A model generated the notes under the pieces. The model made no database searches. It had not been told where the DNA came from and was given only the letters and a program-made list of their open reading frames with translations. From Sindora glabra (lineage: Eukaryota > Streptophyta > Magnoliopsida > Fabales > Fabaceae), in NCBI GenBank assembly GCA_020226215.1, contig CM035233.1:1426001-1490000 (forward strand): a stretch of DNA of 64,000 bases, read 5' to 3'. Shown piece after piece: positions 1 to 11,438 of the stretch (position 1 is its first letter; each line of letters begins with the position of its first letter). The position numbers were made by a program, and so were the translations under genes.

Positions 1-117
1 ACAATGATTTCATCATTTTTCTAATTGTAAGCAGTGAGATAAGAAGTTGAGGTTATGACTTATGAGTACTCCATGAGAAATAGGCTGATGTTTTCTTTTT
101 CTCTTCAATTTTCTTAG

Positions 118-198
118 CTTGTACGTGGAAATGGAAGTCAAATTAACGTAGTCTTTGTTCAGTGGCGAAAGCAGAACTCCATGATTGCTGAGGATTAA
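118..198 (+). CDS. possible terminal exon of a gene starting outside the window
   Basis: A pyrimidine-rich tract ending in TTCTTAG is followed by an open frame of 26 codons (beginning LVRGNGSQINVVFVQW, ending IAED) and a TAA stop. This is what the last exon of an upstream + strand gene would look like, with the 3'UTR in the somewhat less AT-rich sequence that follows. I do not recognise the peptide, and the other two frames also run for a few codons, so the reading frame is a guess. Confidence 0.2.
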   Translation, partial: LVRGNGSQINVVFVQWRKQNSMIAED

Positions 199-1523
199 TA
201 TGTTCTAATATTTTAATGAGGTAAAATTTAAAGATTAATGGAAGTATTTTAAATTATGCATATAATTTTACATTGAATTTTAAAAGAGTCAACAAGAGTA
301 CACCCCATGTTGGAATACATGTAGCTCCTTTGCCACCCTTATAGAAATAACATGAATTTGCATCTTTTTTTTGAGTTTCAGTTCATAACTTGTACGCTCT
401 ATCCATATGTAATCTTCCATCAGTACGTTTAACAAAGATATTATTTGAAGAGGCCGGAAACCCACCTACATATCAAGAAATCAGCCTCCTATAAGCATAA
501 TTGTTTTTGGATGATTTCTTGGCATTATAAATGTATTATACAATTTCTTTAACCAACTGTGATTTGGCAGCAGCCTAGCACCGATTTGTTGGACACAGCA
601 AATTCAGAAACCCCATCATGATTATTTACCAGAAAACAATTTCCCGAGACATCATCGTATCATCCTCCAGCAACAACAAAAGAAGACATGACAAGTAAAG
701 CAGCAATGACCAGAATCTGATTGAGTTTGCTTTATCATTAATGTAAAAATCAATGAATGTGAAGCTAAGACAATCCTATGTATCCTGGATCAAGTAAAGT
801 AATGCGAGTAATAATGCCAGTTGGTATTGTGTTGGGGATAGTGGGCATGACGCACGGCATGCATAAAACAAATTGATAAAAAGTTTGTCATATCAAACAA
901 TTTTAAAATAAAAATTAATTATAAGTAAAAGGTTAAATTGCTTTCTTATTCCTTATAATTTTACTTAATTTCTTATTAGATCACTATTATTTAAAACTTT
1001 CAAATTATTAGTTATTTTTATTTCTAATTTGATACTTTTTAATTATTTTTTATTTGATTTTGGTAGTAATCTACTATGCATAATTTTCTCTATATTATTT
1101 ACAATTTAAAACATAAATTCGAATGATATAAAATATTTCATCATTAATAATTAAATCATATTAATGAGTCGAGAGCATTTGACTTAAATAATATTCGATG
1201 TTCATTGAAAATTTTATGTCTTCCTTGCATTTAAAGTTAGATTTCTAATTTTTGCAGGTGTGCATCTAGTAATTTAATCACTACTACTATTACAAAAAAA
1301 TACATTAATGGAACATTCTAAATATATTTCCATTGCTAACAAAATTTAATCAAAATGTGACACAATATATTTAATTAAAAATAAAAAAGAAGCTTGAAGT
1401 TTCAATTCAAAAATTTTAAATTATAAGAGTTTAATTAAAATTTGAATGGAATTATAAGGAATAATAAACTAAGGAGAAAAGTAAGTAAAGTCTTATAAGG
1501 ATTTATTGTGAACTTGTGGATTA

Positions 1524-1562
<39 letters not shown>

Positions 1563-2232
1563 TTTTCAACTCATTATTAATAATTACAATTTAATAAATA
1601 TAATTATTAATTAATTGCTCAATTTAATAATCATAATTTAATAATCATAAAATATGAATTATTTAAAATTTTAAAATTAATACAAAATTACTGGAACGTG
1701 ATCAGATCATTCTACTTTACTTTTTTGATTTTGATTTTGTTCTTTTATCCATAAAATTTATACTCATGTTGATAGTTTATGATATTTTGCGTGATGATGT
1801 ACAAGCACATTTAACGTTGCATGATGTTTCTGCGTACCATTTCAAATTAGGATTTAAATTTAATTTATTAATGTAAAAAATAATAAATTGAAAGATATTA
1901 TGTCATTAAAAAATAAAAAATAATTAAATTTTTTTTATTAATGATAAAATAATTTTAATAATTTTCAAGTAATATAATAATATAAATAGATGATAGTATA
2001 AAATTTATTATAGTGAATCAAATTTAAATCCTTCAGATTGATGCTTTATTATGGTCATTTTTAAAAGGATTTATTTTATATGATTATTATTTATTATTAA
2101 CATTAATTATTTAGTTAATTAAAAATTATATTTGTTTAAAAGGAGGAAACATCATATCAACGCCCATAGAACTTCATTTAACTTTTCTCCACAAAGTAAA
2201 TTAAACTAAATAAAATTAAAATTTATGACTTA
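199..2232. other. intergenic region upstream of MED31
   Basis: No supported gene. About 430-840 is less AT-rich than its surroundings and, read on the minus strand, holds a short hydrophobic stretch discussed in the findings. From about 880 on the DNA is strongly AT-rich and includes an (AT)n tract at 1529-1558. Confidence 0.6.
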
Positions 2233-2243
2233 ATTATATAAAA
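2233..2243 (+). promoter_or_regulatory. TATA-like element of MED31
   Basis: The sequence ATTATATAAAA lies about 30-60 bp before the point where composition changes to a GC-richer leader (about 2290). It is a plausible TATA box for MED31. In such AT-rich DNA the match alone is weak; the position supports it. Confidence 0.35.
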
Positions 2244-2491
2244 AAAAAGTTAAGAGATGATTACAAAATATAAAAATATAAGCCTGAATTTAACCCTCCT
2301 GAATATTGGACCCACTTCTCTCGAAACGGCGCGGTATAACACAGGAACGGCTGGAAGCGAAGGACTTTCTTGTATTCTTCATCAAAGACTCTCACCTGCT
2401 CTTGAATCTGGTATTCTTCGCCTAAGTCCTTCGATTTGCATCCCAGATTGCCAATTTCCGTAGTTTCAGTAATCATGTCGTTTGCTTCAAG

Positions 2492-2578
2492 GTACATTTT
2501 GTTCTCTTCATCACGCTCTTCATTCGTTTATTGTTTCTGCTCTCAAATTTGAAAGCATTTGTGAATTTTTCTTTGTAG
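2492..2578 (+). other. 5'UTR intron of MED31
   Basis: The GC-richer leader (about 2290-2491) ends at a GTACAT donor (TTCAAG before it), and a TTTCTTTGTAG acceptor precedes the short stretch before the MED31 start codon. Removing this 87-bp intron gives a leader that ends 16 nt before the ATG. Leader introns are common in plant housekeeping genes. Confidence 0.55.
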
Positions 2579-2594
2579 GTGATTGTTTAATTAA

Positions 2595-5500
2595 ATGGAT
2601 CCTAAATATGAGAACGAGAATTTCACTGGTGCTACTTCCCCATCATTGTAAGCAACTAACTTTTTCCTTTATTGCCATCCCGTTGCATTTTTTAGTATCA
2701 TTAACAGTTTGGATGATTTCGAATGTGTGCGATTTTGATTTTAGAAATACGAGAAGGAAAGGCTATATAATATGAAAAAAATTTATATTTAGGGGGATTT
2801 GATGAGTTGGGCACGAGGAGAACTAATGCGTGTTGCATATTCTGTACAGGCCAAAGAATTTGTATAAAGACCCGGATGATGGGCGGCAGCGATTTTTGCT
2901 CGAGTTGGAATTTGTACAATGCCTTGCTAATCCTACCTACATCCATTGTATGCCTTTTCTAATTTTTACTTTCTACTTTGAGAGTTTGAGCTCCATTAAC
3001 TAGTCCTAGCTGCATCTGCAAAATTATGTAGTTCAAAGATATTAAGTTTTGTTTATTTATAATGTAGGGGAAAAATGAGGGAAAATTGAAGTTAGCTTGT
3101 ATGCTTTTCTATTTACATGTGCATTGAATTCTTATTTCCATACATTTATGTGTGAAAATTCAAGAGGACTCTTATGGTGTGTTTTCTTTTAAATCTAACT
3201 CCCAGTTTTCTTATCCATGGAGATACAAAAGTTCCTTTGATGTATCATCCTGCATTTCAACAGAAGTATTTCGTTTCATTGGTTCAAATTCAGACACAGC
3301 TGCTGCTTTTTACATTCTTGGTTGCCCAACTTCCTATTATGTTTAAAATAAGCTTTTTGGTCTGTTTGGTTAATTATAGATTTGCAGACATGTGGAGAGA
3401 GATTAGAGAGCTCCTTTCTCTATCTTATAGAAAAAAATATTAGTCAACATCATGTGAATATTTATGATGCATTAATGAATGATATGGTATGAAAATAATA
3501 TTTCTGAGAATTCCTTCTTCCTTCTGCATTGAAATGATTTTTTAATATCCTTTAAAGTTTTTCATGGAACTGCACAGGGACCCCCAATTGTAAAAAAAGC
3601 TTACCTTATTTGTTGATATAAATAACTGGCTACTGCTTGTTTGAGGGGAATGTACAAGCAGTTGATCATATATATATATATATATATATTAACTTTTAAG
3701 TTGTTTATTTTTTTTCCCTTTGCCTTGGAGAGATGTTTGTTTCTCCCCTTTTTTTTTTGGGACACATGCATTTGATCATTCTTGTTCTTTGAGTATGCCG
3801 AAGGAAATTCCTTTGTATTGTGTCTCTGGAAGGTGGGCAATGGGAAGTTTGCCTCCTTTTTATCATGCAATGCCTTTTTTAAAAGAAATAATAGCGTTTT
3901 TTAGGACAAAAGATAAACTTTTTCTTTTTTTGGTGAAAAGGACAAAAGGTAAACTTTGTTGGAGTTAGAAATAACCATATGAGCAGTTTGCTTTAGTGGC
4001 ATGCTCTTGCACAGTGTGCTTGAAATTTTCTTTTTCTTTTAGAAGTCAAGTTGCTGTAGGAGGTTATTGTTGTACAGCATAACTGTGAACGAAACAATCC
4101 AAGATATCTTTTAACCAAGAGGATTACTAGGGTAATATTATTTTGGAAAACAAGAGAAGAAGGGAGCGTCCCTTAGGAACATGGAAATGAGACTGATGGT
4201 GTTGTGTATATACATAAATTTGTCATCACAAAGTATAAATTGGAAAATAAGTTGCTTATCTTAGATGTATACACTGCAATAATGAGTAAAATAGCTTGTT
4301 TTGCAGGCCTATGCGTGTATTGTTTCTTCTGCTTGTGTTTTCTTGTCTAATTCTTGGTCTATAATTCTATTACACAGATTTGGCACAAAATCGCTACTTT
4401 GAGGATGAAGCATTCATTGGGTACTTGAAATATCTTCAATATTGGCAACGACCTGAATATGTGAAATTTATTATGTACGCATTATCATGAAGCCTTCAAG
4501 CTGAAACACATGAAGATACACAACTACACGGCAGGGAATGGGGATTTATGTTCTATAAATCTACTTGGCTATACAAATACACAACTTAAAGATTCAACGA
4601 TGAGATGTCAGGATAAAGAATTAGAATTGATTCTTGGATTTTTATTTTTGTATATGTTTATTTCTCCTTTTTTATTGTTTTATTATAATATATTTTTGAA
4701 GCTGGCTATGATTGTTTTGCCAATTTAATTACTCATCTTATGTTCAGGTATCCTCATTGCCTCCTTTTTCTTGATCTTCTTCAGAATGCAAACTTTCGAA
4801 GTGCAATGGCACATCCTGGCAACAAGGTAAATAGAAGCGTCTTGATTTTTACCCTCGAACATATAATATCTTATATCCTGGGATTTGAATGAGATTGCTC
4901 CTTTTAAAGTTACATTTTGCTCTATTGCTGTTTGGAAAATTTCCTTGTGATGTTCATACCTGAGGGTTACCAATTTGTTCTCGTAATTTATGAATTCAGA
5001 TGAAGGTTGAAACAATGGTCTTTTTTGTTCTTGTGTAAGAATCGTAACTCAAACTTGTTATAAATGTTCCACTTGTCTTGAACAATTTCTGGATTTTGAG
5101 TTAGACCGCTCCCATTAAAAGTTACCCATACTGCTCTATTCCTGTTTGAATGATATCCTTGTGATATTCATACATGGTGCTTAGCAATTTGTGCTCGTAA
5201 TTCTATGAATTCAGACAAGGGTTGAAATAATGGCCTCTCTAGTAGTTCCACTTGTATCAAAGTTGCTATGGAGTATGTTTGTGAGAGGAGATGAAAAAGG
5301 ATTTAGTAAACTTCAACTAGTGTTTTAGAATTCTAGAGTTGTTTTGTCTTACTATTCTCTTATGAATTGTTATTACCAGTTGTTTGCCTTCTTTGTGTTT
5401 TTATAGGAACTGGTGCATAGACAACAATTTTACTTTTGGAAGAATTATAGGAACAATAGGCTGAAACATATTTTGCCAAGGTCACTTCCTGAGACTAGTG

Positions 5501-5682
5501 CCGCACCAGCACCACCTGCTTCTGCTTCAACTCCTTCTCTGCCGCCAGTACCAGCAGCAAATGTTGTGTCTGCAACATCCGCTCAAGCTCTTTCTCCGAT
5601 GCCATATGATATGCCCCATGGATCTTCCCTGGCTAAAAATGATATGAGGAATTCTGCAATTGACAGAAGGAAGAGGAAGTAG
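2595..5682 (+). CDS. MED31: Mediator of RNA polymerase II transcription subunit 31 (SOH1 family)
   Basis: MED31 is a small conserved subunit of the middle module of Mediator, the nuclear complex linking transcription factors to RNA polymerase II. Coding exons are 2595-2647, 2850-2947, 4378-4474, 4748-4826 and 5407-5682. All four introns are GT-AG and the phases join exactly (603 nt, 200 residues). The SOH1 domain spans about residues 20-133 with the family blocks RFLLELEFVQCLANP, YFEDEAFIGYLKYLQYW, YPHCLLFLDLLQ, FRSAMAHP and YFWKNYRNNRLKHILPR. Plant-type features follow: an Ala/Pro/Ser-rich tail of about 65 residues and a basic end (DRRKRK). The start is the first ATG after the leader intron and gives a short divergent N-terminus (MDPKYENENF). 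Family and exon structure are secure; only the exact start is slightly open. Confidence 0.96.
4876..5237 (+). repeat. imperfect tandem duplication inside MED31 intron 4
   Basis: Two copies of a segment about 150 bp long lie about 215 bp apart (about 4876-5022 and 5088-5237). They share blocks such as CCTTGTGATRTTCATAC, and ATGAATTCAGA followed by GGTTGAAAYAATGG. Both lie between the exon ending at 4826 and the exon starting at 5407, so the protein is unaffected. Confidence 0.75.
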
Positions 5683-8600
5683 TCTAGATGAATTATATTT
5701 CACAAGAGAAGCATACTTCCAATTAATGATTCTTATTGTCCAATTTCTGATAGAACTGTTTCTTTTTTTTTTTTTTTTAAATATAAGTTTGTATGTTAAT
5801 ATTGCACGGATGATATGCAAATGATGAGAGATAGTGGTAGTACGTACTGTTAAATCCATTTCATTAGGAACTGATGATCCTTTAATAATACTGTTACCGT
5901 GAATTTTTTTAACTTGGTACAATAGCTGTAGTTTTGTTGCCAACATCTTTTGTGGATTCCTTGAATACTAATTAGGAATGCAGGTTATAATCTTTTAGTA
6001 CCTAAAGTTTCCTCTAATTTCCTCCTAGCTAGGATAAGAAATGACAAAAGTTCAAGGCATATGATAAATGAACTTAGCAGAAATCTAAGTGCAAATATTT
6101 ATTTCGTTCATGGATCCCAATTGATGGGAAATTATATAGATGATGTAATCTCTTCAGAAAAATTACAACGCATTAGGAAGAAAGTGGATGATAATAACAA
6201 CATATTAGAATCTTTTTCTTCTTTTTTTGTAATAACTATTTACATATATATTTTTTTGAGTAATGGTAGAAATGAGTGTACCACTTGATGCATACATATA
6301 AAAATCAAAATCAGGTATTAAGTTTTAAATGTATATGTGTGTATATATATATATAACTTTCAGGAGATATCGAATACTCGCCTTTAACTATTTTCTTATT
6401 ATTTTAAAGTATAAAATAGAAGGTAAATTACTCTTCCCTTCTTAATGCTAACTCTACTGCATTCCCTCTTTGTTTGGAAATGCCGAAGACCACCGTTGTG
6501 TATAAGGGATAAAGATGCCGTTTGAATTTATCTTCTTTTTCTAAAATTGCCTCTCAACAGATTGCTACTTTTCTTGTCGTTGGCTTCACTATTTCTTTTG
6601 CAACTTTGATCTGTAAACAGATTTACAAGTTGCCTTTCTGAATTGTAAAATCACCAGTAATATGGTGATTGTAGGATAATGAACCTAATTTGGTAGGTAT
6701 CAACCAAACAGTGGTCGATACGAAGTGCAAAGAGAGCAAACTATGATGATTCTGCCATGGAGTTGCTGGAGTAGATGATGGGGAAAGGTGTTAAGGGCCC
6801 CTAGAAAATAGAAGGAAAGTTTTGTGAAAAAAAAAAAAAAAGACAGAAAAATTAAGTTTTAAAGTGAGGAAATTATAGCGTAATTGAAATTAACATTAAT
6901 GAAATGAGATTCTATTTTTAGCTATTAATGATTATTGACATTCGTAAAATAAATATTTAAGTTAATAAAATAATTATGTTTATTCATTTATTTTTAATTG
7001 AAATATTTTAAACAAATATAATAAAATAATTATAATGTGTTATTTTTTGCAATTCTTGTTACATATATTTTATTTATTATATTATTTTTTATTTTTATGT
7101 TGTCAAAGTAATAAGGTTTTTAAGGATTTTACTTAAAAAATTAAACTGTAATTCAAATTAGTATTAATATAATATAATTCCATTTTTAGAGGTTTATTTT
7201 TTATTGAAATGTTTTAAATAAATAATATAAAATAATTGTAGCACAATTTATTGCTATGTTATTGAAATAGTATGATTTTTAGGGTTTTATGTAAGAAAAT
7301 TATATTACAATTGAAATTAATGTTAACATAATTCTATTTTAGAGGGTTTATTTAAGGAATGTATATTCTAATTGAAATTATAATTAATGTAATGCTATAT
7401 TTTGAATATTTAATTTATCCTTTTCCCTCAATTCGAAATATGTTAAGTAATTAAAATAAAACAATAAAAGTACAATAAAGCTATGTATTGTAACTAAAAA
7501 CTTCATTTGTAATTGAAATAATATAATATCTTAATTTTTTTAACTTTTAATTAATTAAGGTATAATAAAACAAAATAATTATAATATAAATTCAAGTGCT
7601 TTTGAAAATAAAATAAAACTTACTGGTAATTTTTTTTTAAAAAATAAAACTTATTTGTAATGGGTTATGCCTTTTTTTTAAATAATTGTAACAGTGATAA
7701 TTCATTTAGCATATATAGGTAAAGTCAATGATTTGTATCCTGTGAGAAAAATAAAGTTCCTAAAATAATATTGATTGTTACTGCACCACTAAAAGTACTG
7801 GTATTAAATAATACCTTTAATATTATAATAGGATATTTTGTTATTTTATATTAATCATAAAGGAAAAAAAGTCTTTAAATTTAAGAGAAAAATAATAAAA
7901 AATGATTACTTTAGAGTTTGTTAACTTTATTAATGGAATGTTAGTCCACGGGAGGGGAGTGCAAAAAATTTATATAATCAGCATTCTCAAATAAGATGGA
8001 GCGCAATGTAATCAGCTCTAATATTAGGGAGGAGAGGATAATTTCTTCTAAAATAAATGGGCAAAAGATTGTTAATAAAAGTATAAAGGAGAGGAAAAAT
8101 ACATGCATTTTGGATAGTCTCTTCATACCCGAACTTAATTGGGCTAACGAAAATATGGCACTTCAATCATATGAGAGGGATTTTCAAGTCAATCACTTTT
8201 TTATAAATCCCGTAAATTGAGTTTTATAAATATTTAAATTTTACTTCTATCCCAAATGTTTTTTTAACAAATTTATGGTTCAATATAAACTAGATAGGGT
8301 CAAAGTAGTATTTTTCCTTCGCATAGATTTAAAAACTTTCACTCCAATTTTTTTTCCCACATATATACTAAACCTTTAAAAACACATGGTAGAAAAATAA
8401 CAAATAGTGAAAAATATTAACTTTACTTCACTGATGTAATTAGTACTATAAGAGGTTTTCTTATTCAAATAATGCGATAATGAAAATTGGCTAGTTGTAA
8501 ACTTATTTCAATTACAATATTAAATTATTCTTTTAAAATAATTTAACATGAGAGGTGCTTGACAATGTTTTTCTCTTTTTTTTTTCCTTAAGAAGAGAAA

Positions 8601-9335
8601 GAATGAAAACAACTAATGTTAATTACATTTTTTGAACGTATTACCATAAGAGTATTCTTTGTTACAGAATGTTTGGTTTGAATTATAATTGATAGATGAT
8701 GAGTTCATCGTCAGAATCTTACTAAAGTATTACTAGTTCTACGAGTCTTACATTCTTTTATTGATTATAAATTGATGTTCTCTTACATCAAAATTATAAT
8801 TTGTAGGATGAAGTAATGATCCGGTATTACTAGGCTAATTACCTTGATAGTACAGTGTTTTCCTATTGGTAAACAACACAATGCCAAAATTTATTTTTCC
8901 TAACGTTAGAAAGAATTGAAAAGAAAATATGAATAATAATGTATTGAACACAAGATGCTTGTGATATACCTAAATTACATAAGAATTATAATAATACATA
9001 TCTAATGTATAGTTTCATTGTGAAAGTTGAATATCAGCTATTTATTATATAATTTATAATAATAAAATAATAATTATTATATATTTAAAAATATTTTAGT
9101 CATTTATTGCATTTTATGCCCTAAAATTTCATTATATAGATAGCTTGCAAATTTAATTTAACATTAATTATAAATATAAGTGTTTTAGGTATTGATATTC
9201 AAATCTTTAATTTAGGTACATTAAAATTATTTATTTTTATGTTATGTCAAAAATCTTGAGCAAGCCAAAATCTAAGATATTTAATTATTTAATTTTTTTA
9301 GTAATAATAAGAGTGATCAACTCACGCATATGTTC
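5683..9335. other. intergenic region between MED31 and the 9.3-kb MITE
   Basis: The MED31 3'UTR probably runs to about 5950. The rest has no supported gene. The 6450-6800 part is less AT-rich but has no convincing frame. A degenerate tandem repeat lies at 6870-7420. The remainder is AT-rich spacer. Confidence 0.6.
6870..7420 (+). repeat. degenerate tandem repeat
   Basis: The phrase TAATTGAAATTAAYRTTAAT, followed by a match to TTCTATTTTTAGRG, recurs with changes at about 6880, 7149, 7306 and 7368, usually followed by AT-rich sequence resembling TTTTAATTGAAATATTTTA. The units are unequal in length (about 60-270 bp), so this is an old, eroded tandem array. Confidence 0.5.
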
Positions 9336-9667
9336 TTCAGGTAGTGTTTGGTTCATGGAATCTTACATTCTTAGGAAAGTATATATTTTCAGGAATTTAA
9401 TTAATGAAAATATAATATTTATATATTTAGTTCATTATAAATTTTTCTAAAAATATTTTAATATCACATTCCCATTATATGAGAATCTGAGATAGGCACC
9501 TCCTCCCATGAAAATATTTTGGAAAAATATTGGGTCAAAAAAATTCTTAATAATATGACATTCTTAAGCATTTTTTTTAAACTTTGAATCAAACATGAGA
9601 ATGTGATATTTTCTTAAAATATTCCCGAAAATGTTAAAAATATTCTATGAACCGAACGTCACCTGAA
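9336..9667. mobile_element. MITE-like element with ~26-bp terminal inverted repeats
   Basis: The left end (TTCAGGTAGTGTTTGGTTCA, continuing TGGAAT) matches the reverse complement of the right end (TTCAGGTGACGTTCGGTTCA, continuing TAGAAT) with about five mismatches in 26. The 332-bp body has no coding capacity. I could not find an unambiguous target-site duplication, so the superfamily is undecided; the GTTTGGTTCA core resembles several plant DNA-transposon MITE families. Confidence 0.6.
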
Positions 9668-10377
9668 ATTGAATTCAAAATATAAAGTGATATAAAAATT
9701 TTTATTAACATTATATATCGCTTATGCTAAATACTCTCTAAATTTAGTTGTTTGTTTGAAATGAATTAAGATATTTATAACTTATCTTAGAATATAAATT
9801 CATAGTTATTATTATAGTAATATATAGGATATACATCTTAAAACATTTAATATTTTTATTCTTAAATTATATTCAATACATTAATATTTATTTTAAAATT
9901 TTAAAAATAATAATTTAATAATAAAATACTCAACATTCTAAATAATTCAATCCGGAAAACTGAATGCTGTCATAATTAATATGTCATGCTGATTATTGCT
10001 TGCTTTTACCCTTTTGGTATATGCAATGCCGATTAATACATTTTCATAAGCTGACCGAAGTGGGAAAGCAAAGAAAGAAGGAAACAGAAGAAGCTCAACC
10101 CCAACGCAGCCGAGAAAGGCAAAATCATACATTGGGAGATTGAAGGTTAGCTGATAGTCTCGTGAGAGACCAGACGGTCCAGATTCCTCCGAGGAAATCA
10201 ATTTCCAACTTTCCACATACTAATTGGGTCAACAAATTTGACCTTAATTTATTAATTGACAATCCATTTATAATTCATAATATTCACTTGTTCAAAAAAA
10301 AAAAAAAGTTGGTAGTTGGTGGATGGTGTGGGGGGTAAGCAGTCGGCTTCCAATTTAAAAATTGCAAATTGATCACC
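9668..10377. other. upstream region of the 6PGDH gene
   Basis: No supported gene. An 89-codon minus-strand open frame at 9947-10216 lies in a less AT-rich patch but resembles nothing I recognise. The final 150 bp probably form the proximal promoter of the 6PGDH gene. Confidence 0.5.
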
Positions 10378-10386
10378 TATATATAA
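10378..10386 (+). promoter_or_regulatory. TATA box of the 6PGDH gene
   Basis: TATATATAA stands 91 bp before the donor of the leader intron. It would place the transcription start near 10410-10420, which leaves a first exon of about 60 nt of pyrimidine-rich leader. Confidence 0.6.
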
Positions 10387-10476
10387 TCAGTTCTTTTCAT
10401 CTGCTTTCTGCAAAATTCAGATCCGACTTTCTGTTCATTCGATCGCTTAAGGACGGGACAGTTCAACCAAAATCAG

Positions 10477-11428
10477 GTTTGCTCTCTAAATTTTAGGTGT
10501 TGTGGTATAAACCTGACAACTTGGCATTGCTTAATTGAAATTTCACTTTTACATCATCTACTGATACTGTTGTCTTGAGGAGATAATGAATGTTTTCTCG
10601 AAATTCAGGACATTGGTTTCTGTCTTCTAGGTTTTTTCTGATCTGGGTTTTCATTCATTGCATGATTTGTTACATCTACGCATCAGGGATGTGTTTATTT
10701 GACTATGATCATGGTCAAACTAGTTTGCATACACTAGACATACTTCCGCGTGATATAACTTTTCTTTTTTTCTTTTTAAATATTGCTTTGGTTTAATATT
10801 TTACGGTATGAATCCCCACGATGATTAGATTTGAGACTTAAGCATGGTTTATAAGGCACCAAGCTTGACCATTTAGAGAATTTGGACTAATCATTTAGGC
10901 CAGTGAGTTAGGCCTAGGAGTTGTCTTAAATCAGTCAGGCTTGGTTCTGTGACAGACAGAATGTGAAATCTGAAACAATCTTGGTGTTTTCCTGCATTTT
11001 CACATAAATAACTTCTTAGTTTTGACTGCAACCAACCATTTAGATTGTTGTATCAAATGGACTTTGAAGCCATCACCTTGGCTTGATATTTAAGCTAGTT
11101 GGATACTTTGGGGGCTTATCACCTTTGTTGGTGCAACCTTAAGTTCCAAATGTAAAATTATATGGAACTCTGGCGTTTCTAATTTTATGGTGCAACCTTT
11201 ATTGTTTGAATATGTTTGACTCGAATCACTTGATTGTATTTCCTTGTGCTAGTTGTTAGAAGTTTTAATTTTGGAATGCAGATGCCAGTAGTCAAGTTCT
11301 AGATGTCTCTGTTTGTTGTAGCTTACATCTCTCATTTTACTTCAGATCATTGGGACTAGTTTTGCATAGTGTTTGCACCAAAATTTTATTTTATTGTCAA
11401 GTCATGTGCATTGCCATACATTGAGCAG
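10477..11428 (+). other. 5'UTR intron of the 6PGDH gene
   Basis: A donor at AAAATCAG|GTTTGC and an acceptor at TTGAGCAG|GAAATC bound a ~952-bp T-rich intron that ends 10 nt before the start codon. The intron contains chance open frames only. Without it the leader would contain several upstream ATGs, including one at 11373 in frame with the gene. Confidence 0.75.
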
Positions 11429-11438
11429 GAAATCAGTT

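Noticed and set aside
3601..3968. Open frames on both strands (82-89 codons) inside the 1.4-kb intron of MED31
   Set aside because: They lie wholly in an intron between well-supported exons, are rich in homopolymer-encoded residues and match no family.
5527..5946. 139-codon minus-strand frame over the MED31 last exon
   Set aside because: It is the antisense shadow of the Ala/Pro/Ser-rich MED31 tail and continues through a poly-T run.
9947..10216. 89-codon minus-strand frame upstream of the 6PGDH gene
   Set aside because: No recognisable domain and no supported splice partners; probably chance in a less AT-rich promoter region.
11373..11438. In-frame upstream ATG extending 6PGDH by 22 residues
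   Set aside because: It precedes the acceptor at 11428, so it lies in the leader intron. The added residues are not a transit peptide, and the family begins at the downstream Met.
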